Source: an uncultured Elusimicrobia bacterium
Lineage (GTDB): Bacteria; Elusimicrobiota; Elusimicrobia; Elusimicrobiales; UBA9959
Direction: 5' to 3'
NCBI GenBank assembly: GCA_903879915.1
Contig: CAIRNJ010000088.1
Span: 1 to 44,084, forward strand
Length of the DNA: 44,084 bases
Shown: in pieces, positions 24,071 through 31,566 of the stretch
Layout: the number at the start of each line of letters is the position of its first letter
Numbering within the stretch: the first letter of the stretch is position 1
The notes under the pieces: generated by a model
Told to the model about the DNA's origin: nothing
Seen by the model: only the letters and a program-made list of their open reading frames with translations
Database searches by the model: none
Position numbers and translations under genes: made by a program

Positions 24071-25864
24071 TTATGATTTTTTATTCGCCCACTCCCGCAG
24101 CCGGGCCGCGCGCGGCCCGTCGCCCGTATTCTGGAGTATGTCGGCGATCACCTCTAATGCCCGCGGTTCTTTCGTGAAGTCATATACGAAGATGGAGTTC
24201 CCTACCCATGCTCCCGGCGTATAGTTCTCCAGCCATTTCATTAATTTCCGGTTGTTGTAGTACATGGCCGCCCGGTTGGAGGCCGAGATAGCGAATATCA
24301 GCGGCTGCGCTTCGGCGGGGTCGATATCATCGCCCTTTCTGGGCACATCCGTGAAGAAGGCTACAGGCACGTACCGTATTCCGTACGCATGCGGGTCCGC
24401 GGTGCCGAAGTAGGATAAATAGATAGGCGGTGAGCCGAAAGACTTCACAAAACCGCCCAGTTCTTTGAGTCCCTGTCCGATGTCCAGGTTCGCCTCCGCG
24501 AGATAGCGGAACGATTGTATTTTGTCGGGAACAAGAGAATTAAAGTCGCTGAAATAATCAGGATAAGCGGCGAACGCGGACCAGACGTAGCCGGCGGCCA
24601 TAAGCCACAGGCACCCCCGGCGAAACAGGCTGCCGCTGTCGTAAACTTTAGCGGCCGCTATGCCGGCGGCGACGCAGCAGAACGGGTAGACAGGCAGAAT
24701 ATGCCGCAGACCGATCTGAAACTTTGAGGTGCAGGCGACGGCCATCCATATGGCGGCAGGCAGCAATACGAATGCCGCCACAACGGCCCACGGACCAGAG
24801 CAGAGGCCGGCCCGCCACGCCCCAAGAGTGCCCCTGGCGCCGTTGATCAGCTGCTCCAGGCATTTGAACACCGCCAGCGCAAGTAGAAATAGAAGTATCA
24901 ACGGGGTCTTAAGCAGGAAACAGACCGGGAAGTAGTACCACCAGCCGTCAGTGGAAGCATAGCCGAAAAGATAGGAAAGGTGAAGAACGCCGTGTTGTGT
25001 CTGTGCGAATACCCAGCGGATAGTTTCCCAGAACAGCCAGGTATTATTGAAGTGGTAGGCGCACAGCAGAACTAACGCGATGGCCGGAAGGCTTATTGCC
25101 AATATGCGCGCCGCGCGCCGCAGGACGCCGCTATCACCGCTCATTAACCAATATGCCGCTGTCGAAAGCGGCATGAGCCCGAACATGATCATCGCGCTGG
25201 TCTTTGAGGCCAGGGCGGCCCCCAGCAGCAGGCCGAAGAGGACATAGAGGCCCGAATGCGGTTTATTGGTGAGAATGATCTTATAAAGCGTATAAAATGC
25301 GGCGAAACAAAATACGGTCACCCCGAAGTCGGTCATAATGAGCGGGGCGTTGGCAAGTATGACCGGGCATAGAACATAAAGGAAGGCAGCCGCGGCAGCA
25401 GCAATGCGGCCGCCTAACTTAAGCGTCCAAAAGTAGATAAGTACGCAAAGCAGCGGGCTCAACCCCCAGAATAATGCGTGGCGCCCGGCGGCAAGGATGG
25501 AATCGGCGGACAGCCGGTTGTGATACAGGAACAGGTCGGCGTAAGCGAACATGTCCTCGCCCTTGGCTTCCGGGCTTTCGTCGAATGAATCGGGCCGCGA
25601 GACCAGCAGAGGCAGGGCCGCCAGAACGCGGAGCAGCGGAGGATGATCGGTCTGCTTATACGAACCAGTGCGGAGGTAATGGTAGCCGGTGACCAAATGC
25701 ACACCTTCGTCATAGGTAGCGGCCTGCCTGTTAACCGCGCAAGTACCCAGGAACAAGTGGAGGGCGAGCATGACCGTCAGCACGGCGCCGTCTATCCATA
25801 ATTTCGGGGTTAGCCGGCCCGCCTCGGCGCGGTTCTGGTCGGGCATGGCGTTTTTTTTAACCAT
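24071..25864 (-). CDS. GT-C glycosyltransferase, ArnT/PMT type (paralogue 1)
   Basis: A 597-residue multi-helix membrane protein of the dolichyl-phosphate-mannose/ArnT type, which uses lipid-linked sugar donors on the outer face of the inner membrane. The first loop after membrane helix 1 has YDEGVHLVTGYHYL with the expected catalytic Asp-Glu pair, then DHPPLLRVLAALPLL, a GT-C hallmark. The C-terminal domain (YLSYFGTADPHAYGIRYVP, YNNRKL, GNSIFVYDF) closely parallels that of the gene at 35270-36970, so the two are paralogues. Acceptor and donor are unknown. Start 25864 chosen as the first Met; Met7 (25846) is possible. No ribosome-binding site is visible, and a TATTAT lies about 22 nt upstream. 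Confidence 0.85.
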   Translation of the reverse strand: MVKKNAMPDQNRAEAGRLTPKLWIDGAVLTVMLALHLFLGTCAVNRQAATYDEGVHLVTGYHYLRTGSYKQTDHPPLLRVLAALPLLVSRPDSFDESPEAKGEDMFAYADLFLYHNRLSADSILAAGRHALFWGLSPLLCVLIYFWTLKLGGRIAAAAAAFLYVLCPVILANAPLIMTDFGVTVFCFAAFYTLYKIILTNKPHSGLYVLFGLLLGAALASKTSAMIMFGLMPLSTAAYWLMSGDSGVLRRAARILAISLPAIALVLLCAYHFNNTWLFWETIRWVFAQTQHGVLHLSYLFGYASTDGWWYYFPVCFLLKTPLILLFLLALAVFKCLEQLINGARGTLGAWRAGLCSGPWAVVAAFVLLPAAIWMAVACTSKFQIGLRHILPVYPFCCVAAGIAAAKVYDSGSLFRRGCLWLMAAGYVWSAFAAYPDYFSDFNSLVPDKIQSFRYLAEANLDIGQGLKELGGFVKSFGSPPIYLSYFGTADPHAYGIRYVPVAFFTDVPRKGDDIDPAEAQPLIFAISASNRAAMYYNNRKLMKWLENYTPGAWVGNSIFVYDFTKEPRALEVIADILQNTGDGPRAARLREWANKKS

Positions 25865-25964
25865 ATAGTCGAAAGCCGGTATGACTATAATACAATCCGC
25901 TTAAAAGAGTTGCGTGAGGCAGGCACTCTCCCTGAATATGTGCTGTTGCCCGCGGAACGCCCCC

Positions 25965-28226
25965 TTATTTTGTCTGTCCGGCGAGTTTATATAATGCCTT
26001 AAGCTGGGGCTGGACATCGTAGCCGTAGGGGATGCGGTTCTTGTATTCGTCTATCAGGTCGGGCCACATCCGGAATCGCTCGAGAATTGTGAAGAAGCTT
26101 TGTGTCGTCCACCCGTTTTTTTCAAGTTCTTCAAGAATATTCGGTTCAACGCGGGTCCCGCCGCCCGCTACCGAATATAAATAGGCGCCTTCTTTAAAAT
26201 ATTCCAGTTTAATGCGCTTTTCCCAGAACTCATTAAATACTTTTCTGTCCCGCTCGTTCCAGTAATATGTCTTATATATGGGATTGACCCTTATTGCCTC
26301 TCTGTAATTTATCAGTATGTGGGTTATTCTATTGTCGTCCAGTATCTTTTTAAAATCATCTCCGTCTTCCGCCTGTTTTAGCAGCTCCATCAGAGGCTGC
26401 AGATTGGTCTCAACGGAATAGGAAACGTAATCACGTTTTAAATAAAATGCCTTGTTCTCTGCTGAAAATAAAATTCGGCTGTTTGCGGGAAGATTCTCGT
26501 TTATCCATTTTATCACCGAGTACGAAGGATTGGGACAGCCTGTTTGGCTTACGGCCAGGAAAGAGTTTTTGTCGGAATTCTTACATAAATACTGGGATAC
26601 CTTGAGGCCCCAGGCCACGTTCAATGAGAAGAATATGTTCGACAATATGCAAAAATAAAAAAAAGCCATAAAAAACGGATTTTTAGCTATTTTTTCCGCG
26701 TAATAGGCAAAGAAAATGGCCAGCAGGGCAAAAGACGGGATGAGGTAGCGGAACAGCGGGGTTCCCAAATACCAGAAGCAATAGCTCAGGAGGAACGTAA
26801 GGATAAGATACGACAGTTTTCTTTCCATGTTCCTGAATAATAAGATGAACGGGGTGAGCGACAGTAAAAGCGGGCCTATCATGTTCTGCGACTCGCCGGA
26901 ATAGATGGTCATAACCCAGGGCGACTTAAGGAAATCCATTAATTTAAAACTGAATATCGCAAGGGGCGTGGCAATTATGGCTCCTCCGCCCCCGAAATCG
27001 TACAGGCCCCTGCCTCCGAGTATTTTATAGAAAAAAGGGTAAACCGGGTTTCCTGTGAAGAAATAGTTCTTTATAAGGTAAGGCAGAATAAAAGCGAGAA
27101 CAATAAGGCTGAAAACAGCGAATTTCTTCATCACTTCCCGTTTGCCGGGGCAAGATCTGATCAAGTGAACGAGGACCGCCGTGGTTAAGGCGGCGGCGAG
27201 GAACGCGGCAGTGTATTTGGCCGCTGCGGCAGCTCCCAGGAAGATCGCCGAAAGCCAGAGATACTGATATTTATTCTTGTCCACCCAAAGCATGAAAGAG
27301 AACAGAGAAAGGGCGAAGAAGAAAGTCAGCCCTGAATCGTTCCCGCAGCCCCATGAGTTGAACAGGACTATCGGGAGGCTGTAGTAGATGAGAGCCGCCA
27401 TAAGCCCGACGGTGGCGTTGTAAAACCTCCTGCCTATGGCAAAAATGACCGCGACCGAAACGAAAGTCAGGACAAAATGCATAAGTTTTGCCAGTATCTC
27501 ATTGCTCAAAAGCAGGGACAGAGTATAAAGCATGTTGATATTCAGCGGGAAATTGGAATGCATGAGATAGTCAATGGGCGCGATCTTATGATTAAGAACG
27601 TACAGGTTCGGAACGGCGAGCTGGTAAACAAGGGCGTCGTAGAAGTTCTCCGGCATTATGGCCATCAGGGCGTTAAGCAGAAAGATAGCTCCGCACAAGC
27701 AGAGCATCGCGATTTCGTTTATATGGAATTTCTGTTCTTTTACGGCTGAAAGGTCGGCGGCGGGCCTGAAGCCCCACAGGGAGGCCGCCAGGAGAACGAG
27801 GACAGCGATCTTAACATAAAGCGGATAAAGCAGCCCCAGAAAGCCGGAGAAAAGGGTCAGATAGATCAGAGCAGTGATGCCGAGCCCTGTCGAAAAAACG
27901 ATGTTCTCCAGCCGCTCCGTCTCAAGTTTAAAAAAAGACAGGATCCTGCCGCCCAGCCTGCAGGAAACGAAGGTAAGCGCCAGCATCCAGAAAACAGGGA
28001 GCAAAGACTGGAACACCGTCTGGAGTATCCTTTTAAAAAAGAGAGGAAGGTCGGGGATAGTTATAAGGCGGATCGGAAAGGGCTGGCTTTTGAAATAGTT
28101 ATAGGCTACCAACCCCGCCCAGATCACGACAATGGAAATAGTTAGGAACCGGCCGAACCTGAAAAACGGCGTTTCTTCAGGCCTGGCTATTTCCGTTCTT
28201 TTTGCATGGTTTTTCCCCTTCGCCAT
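25965..28226 (-). CDS. GT-C-like integral membrane glycosyltransferase
   Basis: A 753-residue membrane protein with about 12-14 hydrophobic helices (about 30-560) and a C-terminal extracytoplasmic domain (about 570-753). The first large loop has PENFYDALVYQLAVPNLYVL and HSNFPLNINMLY, the arrangement of large GT39-like GT-C enzymes with an Asp in the loop, so a sugar transferase using a polyprenyl-linked donor is likely. Its AT content and lysine/asparagine use are higher than in neighbouring genes (for example around 26600-27100), which may hint at a different origin. It has a TATAAT 7 nt before the ATG and no ribosome-binding site, suggesting a leaderless mRNA. Confidence 0.75.
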   Translation of the reverse strand: MAKGKNHAKRTEIARPEETPFFRFGRFLTISIVVIWAGLVAYNYFKSQPFPIRLITIPDLPLFFKRILQTVFQSLLPVFWMLALTFVSCRLGGRILSFFKLETERLENIVFSTGLGITALIYLTLFSGFLGLLYPLYVKIAVLVLLAASLWGFRPAADLSAVKEQKFHINEIAMLCLCGAIFLLNALMAIMPENFYDALVYQLAVPNLYVLNHKIAPIDYLMHSNFPLNINMLYTLSLLLSNEILAKLMHFVLTFVSVAVIFAIGRRFYNATVGLMAALIYYSLPIVLFNSWGCGNDSGLTFFFALSLFSFMLWVDKNKYQYLWLSAIFLGAAAAAKYTAAFLAAALTTAVLVHLIRSCPGKREVMKKFAVFSLIVLAFILPYLIKNYFFTGNPVYPFFYKILGGRGLYDFGGGGAIIATPLAIFSFKLMDFLKSPWVMTIYSGESQNMIGPLLLSLTPFILLFRNMERKLSYLILTFLLSYCFWYLGTPLFRYLIPSFALLAIFFAYYAEKIAKNPFFMAFFYFCILSNIFFSLNVAWGLKVSQYLCKNSDKNSFLAVSQTGCPNPSYSVIKWINENLPANSRILFSAENKAFYLKRDYVSYSVETNLQPLMELLKQAEDGDDFKKILDDNRITHILINYREAIRVNPIYKTYYWNERDRKVFNEFWEKRIKLEYFKEGAYLYSVAGGGTRVEPNILEELEKNGWTTQSFFTILERFRMWPDLIDEYKNRIPYGYDVQPQLKALYKLAGQTK

Positions 28227-28233
28227 ATGTCAG

Positions 28234-28264
28234 ATTATACAAAACGCTCCGGGTGCCCGGTAAA
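28234..28264 (-). promoter_or_regulatory. Promoter placing the start point at the ATG of the GT-C-like gene
   Basis: On the minus strand, TATAAT (28239-28234) ends 7 nt before the ATG at 28226, so the mRNA should begin at or next to the start codon. A TTTACC (28264-28259) 19 bp upstream may serve as -35. Confidence 0.5.
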
Positions 28265-28299
28265 CTCGCCCTCAGGCTGTTGTTCTGTGATTTCCCTGA

Positions 28300-28340
28300 T
28301 AAGGAAAGAACTTCCGATAATACGTTATGTTTACTCCGGG
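28300..28340 (+). repeat. Dispersed intergenic repeat, copy C (short, diverged)
   Basis: AAGGAAAGAACTTCCGATAA (28301-28320) followed by TATGTTTACT matches copies A and B with a few changes and a 2-nt deletion. Only the right-hand half of the longer unit is kept. It lies upstream of the divergent GT-C-like promoter. Confidence 0.6.
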
Positions 28341-28449
28341 TCGCTGCAGGCTGAGTATGCGGTGAAGCAAAAAGAGGGATCAAAAACTGCGGGGATTCCC
28401 AATCAGTGCGTGGTCTGGTTCCCGGGGGAAGGTTCCGCGGCTTCGAATT

Positions 28450-28662
28450 CTATAAAGAATACTCGCTTGTTCCTACCCCCAGGTCGCGGCCGTTCTCCGC
28501 GAAGGGGTCCGGATAGAACTGTTCGCCGCCTCCGGAGCGTTCCTCTCCCCGGTCCTCCCCGGCCCGGGCGGAGTCCTGCCCCGCGTGCGGTGTTTCGGGC
28601 TTTGTCGGAGCCGCTTTCGCCCCGTATCTTGAAGTCATGCTCATCAGTCCTGTTCTTCTCAT
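28450..28662 (-). CDS. Possible small hypothetical protein
   Basis: A 70-residue frame with GAGGAG 8 nt before the ATG. The product is hydrophilic, rich in Gly, Glu, Arg and Pro (PETPHAGQDSARAGEDRG), probably disordered, without domains. The GC-rich context makes chance frames common, and other starts further upstream are open. Reported only because the start signal is good. Confidence 0.25.
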   Translation of the reverse strand: MRRTGLMSMTSRYGAKAAPTKPETPHAGQDSARAGEDRGEERSGGGEQFYPDPFAENGRDLGVGTSEYSL

Positions 28663-28831
28663 GGCCAGCATCTCCTCGGTCCGCCGTATCCCGGGCAGCA
28701 GCATCCCCCGGCAATATAAGTTTACCACCCGCAGGCGGAGACGTCCTGAGGCGCTGTGCCCATCCGGCCCGGGAAAAATGACGGAATAATCCGCACTTAG
28801 TTTTACCGTTCATTTACCGTCCCGCGGGCCG

Positions 28832-29128
28832 TCAGTTCAGCGCGGCCGCGCGCTTCAGCTTGCTCAGCCACAGCGCCAGTTCCACCAGGTCCAGGTCCGT
28901 AATTTCCGGGAACCCGGCGGCCGCCGCCAGCGCGCTGACCGCGGCGCCTTTGCCTTCGAACCGTATCATGGCTATGGCCTTCCCGCCGTACTTCACTTCA
29001 TAGGCCGGCGCGCCGCAATTGCGGTAAAAATCCGGCCAGTTCAGCGCCCTGTAGATATAGGCGGTAAGGCCGTCCTCTTTTTTAGCCCGGTAAGTTTCCG
29101 CGAACAGTTCTTTTACTTTCCATTTCAT
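28832..29128 (-). CDS. Small hypothetical protein
   Basis: A 98-residue cytoplasmic protein with a strong ribosome-binding site (GGAGGGG, about 5 nt before the ATG). The N-terminal third is charged (MKWKVKELFAETYRAKKEDG), then an aromatic YRALNWPDFYRNCG segment and a C-terminal helix with an acidic-aliphatic pattern (ITDLDLVELALWLSKLKRAA). No domain recognised. It lies 114 bp downstream of the DUF5916 gene with a hairpin between, so it may have its own promoter. Confidence 0.6.
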   Translation of the reverse strand: MKWKVKELFAETYRAKKEDGLTAYIYRALNWPDFYRNCGAPAYEVKYGGKAIAMIRFEGKGAAVSALAAAAGFPEITDLDLVELALWLSKLKRAAALN

Positions 29129-29192
29129 AACCCCTCCGTTCTCCCTGAGATGATCCGGAAGCCGTTCCTGGTGCTGCCAATAGCATAGCAGA

Positions 29193-29220
29193 CCAACCCG
29201 ACATACGCGTGTCGGGTTGG
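29193..29220. terminator. Perfect 11-bp hairpin after the DUF5916 gene
   Basis: CCAACCCGACA (29193-29203) pairs fully with TGTCGGGTTGG (29210-29220) around a 6-nt loop. It follows the DUF5916 stop by 22 bp on the minus strand. No T-run follows on either strand, so it may be a pause or RNA-stability element rather than a full terminator. Confidence 0.5.
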
Positions 29221-29242
29221 CGGGCGGGAGTTCGCGCGGCTT

Positions 29243-31321
29243 TTACAGCCTGAACAGATAGGAGACCTTGGTGAACAGCGTTTCCGTGGTGCGGGTCAGG
29301 CGCCCGTTGTCGCCCGTGACGTTCACGTCGTAGCCCAGGTACGCCGCCGTGCCGGGCGCCAGCACCCGGCTCACCAGCGCGTCGGCGAAGCCGCTGTGTT
29401 TCAGCGTGCTGTAATGGTAGACCAGCCGGCTGGAAGTTTCTTTGGTCCACTGCATGGAGAGCTGGGTTTCCCAGACGTTCTCGCTGAACACCCGCTCGCC
29501 CGACTTCTTGTTCAGGCGGCTGTTGAGCAGGGTCTGGGAGAGCTGCAGCCGGGAGGACGGCTTCAGGGTGAAGGAAAGGTTCCAGGCTTTCTTTTTACCC
29601 AGGAACGGATAAGGGTTGTAGTTTATCCCGTCGCCGGCCGTCAGGTCGGCGGAGACGGCGAGGAACTTGGACGGCTCGCTGTAAAAACTTAGCGTGGCGT
29701 ATTGCTTGCGGTAAGCCACGGCACAGTACCGCTCCAGCGTGCTCGGGCGGTAGGTCAGGCTGAAGCTGGTCTGACGGGGGAACATCAGGCTGCCTTTCAC
29801 GTAAAGGTCCTCGTCGGTAAAGGTGCCGCCGTGGGTATAGCTGCGCGAATAGGCGGACGAGAGCGCCCAGTACTGCAGCGGGCCTTTATCAGCCCAGAAC
29901 TTATAGCCGAAGAACGCGGCGCCCTCCCTTACGTCCGAACGCATGATAAAGCCGTTCTCCGCCTTAAAATCCGGGCTGATGTCGTTATAGTTCAGGTACC
30001 AGGTCATTTCCCGGCCGGATCTCATAAGGTTGGCGTAGGAGGCCTGCCCGGAGCTGTGCCCCGCCGAAGAGCCGGTATGGGCGCCCAGGGTCTGGAACTC
30101 CAGGGTATGGGTATCGTCCAGCTTCAGGCTGCCGTCCAGGCCGGCTACGCGGTTAAAATCCCCGCTGAAGGCTTCGCGGCCGCTGTAGATCAGGCCCAGC
30201 GAGGACCCCCGGCCTATATCGGTCTTGAAGCGGGCTATCTCCGACTTCGATCCGCCGTTGGCGCGGTCTTCGGCCACCAGCGCGCCGGCGGTGTACAGAC
30301 CCTGTTTTCCGGTAAGCTTCACGCCGTAGCCGGGGTCGGCGATGGTGCGGGTATGCGCCACGTTCACCGGCGTTGAGAAAACATCGGCGTCCTCCATGAA
30401 GAACGGCCTTTTCTCCGGCGTGAAAACGGCGTAGCGCTGGTTCACCGTAACCTGCGGCGAGTCGGTCTCCACCTGGCTGAAATCCGGGTTGAGCGCGGCG
30501 CTCATGGTCCAGGCCGGGGTCAGGCCATAGCGCAGGTTCGCTCCCAGCCGCAGGTTGGCGTCGCCGTAGTGGGCGGCGGCGGTGAGCGGGGCGCGGGGGT
30601 CCACCCGCGCCGCCGTAAATTCCGGCATGAGGTCGAATTTGGAGCCCGAGCCTATGTCTTTCAGGCCTTTTAAAGCCGCGCTCTGCGTAAGCATGCCCCC
30701 GCGGTCCGGAGAACACGGCGGCCACAGGTCCTTTTCGTTCTTTCTCTGTATATTCCTGAAAAGGAAGACCCGCCACGGCTGCTCGGCCGCGTCGGCGAAG
30801 CGCAGGCTTTTAAAAGGTATCTTCATCTCCACCACATAGCCGTCACCGGTAACTTTGCCCTTCGAATACCAGACCAGGTCGGGGGTGGTATCTTCCGAGC
30901 CGTTGTTGTTGACGGCGTCGGCCTGCACGCCGAGGGGATTGGCGAAGAATTCATAGGCGCGGCGCCGGTCGCCGAAAGTATCCACGATCAGGCCGATAGA
31001 ATCGTCCGAAAAAATATCCTCGCGCCGCGACAGGTTCGCCCTTATAAGGCCGGGGCGCGAATCTTTGGCCGCGAACGCGGCATAAATATTGTCATTATCA
31101 TAGCCCAGATAAACGATAGTTTCCTCGGTGGCAGGCTCGCCTTCGCGCGGCTGATACTGGGCCAGGCCCGGCGCGGCGGCGGCGGTTTTCCAGACCTCGT
31201 CAAGGACGCCGTCTATTACCGGCGGCGCGGCGAGGCGGCGTATTCCCAGGGCGGGTCCGGTGGTCTGCGCTTGCGCGGCGGAGACGGAAAGTATCAGTAG
31301 GCAGGCTGCGATTATTTTCAT
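29243..31321 (-). CDS. DUF5916-type outer-membrane protein with N-terminal CBM9-like domain
   Basis: A 692-residue protein with a signal peptide (about 1-18). Residues about 25-215 form a CBM9-like sugar-binding domain (APPVIDGVLDEVWKTA, YLGYDNDNIYAAFAAKDS, DDSIGLIVDTFGDRRRAYEF, GDGYVVEMKIPFKSLRF). The rest is the DUF5916 region, with the family segment LNPDFSQVETDSPQVTVNQRY and PEKRPFFMEDADVF, followed by many beta-strands ending in SYLFRL, as in outer-membrane barrels. The family's function is not established; surface binding or uptake of carbohydrate is suggested by the CBM9 part. AAAGGA lies 12 nt upstream of the ATG. It is likely a single-gene unit, bounded by hairpins on both sides. Confidence 0.85.
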   Translation of the reverse strand: MKIIAACLLILSVSAAQAQTTGPALGIRRLAAPPVIDGVLDEVWKTAAAAPGLAQYQPREGEPATEETIVYLGYDNDNIYAAFAAKDSRPGLIRANLSRREDIFSDDSIGLIVDTFGDRRRAYEFFANPLGVQADAVNNNGSEDTTPDLVWYSKGKVTGDGYVVEMKIPFKSLRFADAAEQPWRVFLFRNIQRKNEKDLWPPCSPDRGGMLTQSAALKGLKDIGSGSKFDLMPEFTAARVDPRAPLTAAAHYGDANLRLGANLRYGLTPAWTMSAALNPDFSQVETDSPQVTVNQRYAVFTPEKRPFFMEDADVFSTPVNVAHTRTIADPGYGVKLTGKQGLYTAGALVAEDRANGGSKSEIARFKTDIGRGSSLGLIYSGREAFSGDFNRVAGLDGSLKLDDTHTLEFQTLGAHTGSSAGHSSGQASYANLMRSGREMTWYLNYNDISPDFKAENGFIMRSDVREGAAFFGYKFWADKGPLQYWALSSAYSRSYTHGGTFTDEDLYVKGSLMFPRQTSFSLTYRPSTLERYCAVAYRKQYATLSFYSEPSKFLAVSADLTAGDGINYNPYPFLGKKKAWNLSFTLKPSSRLQLSQTLLNSRLNKKSGERVFSENVWETQLSMQWTKETSSRLVYHYSTLKHSGFADALVSRVLAPGTAAYLGYDVNVTGDNGRLTRTTETLFTKVSYLFRL

Positions 31322-31488
31322 GGTTCAAAATTCCTTTGTCGGCTTTTCCCTTCCATTCTAATACGCTGAGCTCCCGTGATCGGTTGCGTCAGCGGTCCGC
31401 GCGGACAGCATTTTAGCGGGGAACCCGCCTGGATGGGCCGGCTCGCTTATAGCAGCGCAATATTTATGCCAATACAGGGGGGAATAAA

Positions 31489-31528
31489 ATATCCTCATCT
31501 GAAAATCCATATTTTCAGATGAGGATAT
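31489..31528 (-). terminator. 18-bp perfect hairpin, terminator of the ABC transporter operon
   Basis: An AT-rich 18-bp stem (31489-31506 with 31511-31528) with a CCAT/ATGG tetraloop lies 39 bp after the permease stop. On the minus strand it is followed by TTTATT. It probably terminates the GntR-ABC operon. The perfect, AT-rich stem contrasts with the surrounding GC-rich DNA. Confidence 0.7.
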
Positions 31529-31566
31529 ATTTTCGCCGCGCCGCGCGGGCCGGTGCGGCCCGGGTG

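Larger units (their letters stand above)
28227..28831. other. 600-bp intergenic region with repeat C and no secure gene
   Basis: Contains the leaderless promoter at its left end, repeat copy C, and frames on both strands none of which shows a recognisable domain. The right half is GC-rich and might hold one small minus-strand gene (28450-28662). Confidence 0.5.

Noticed and set aside
25900-25935. Possible fourth copy of the intergenic repeat (AAAGAGTTGCG followed by CAGGC)
   Set aside because: Only about 20 bases align, with gaps, and the TTACT block is missing; chance similarity cannot be excluded.
28206-28781. 191-residue plus-strand frame in the 600-bp gap
   Set aside because: It starts inside the divergent GT-C-like gene, includes repeat copy C and has an Arg/Pro/Ser-rich product typical of a chance frame in GC-rich DNA.
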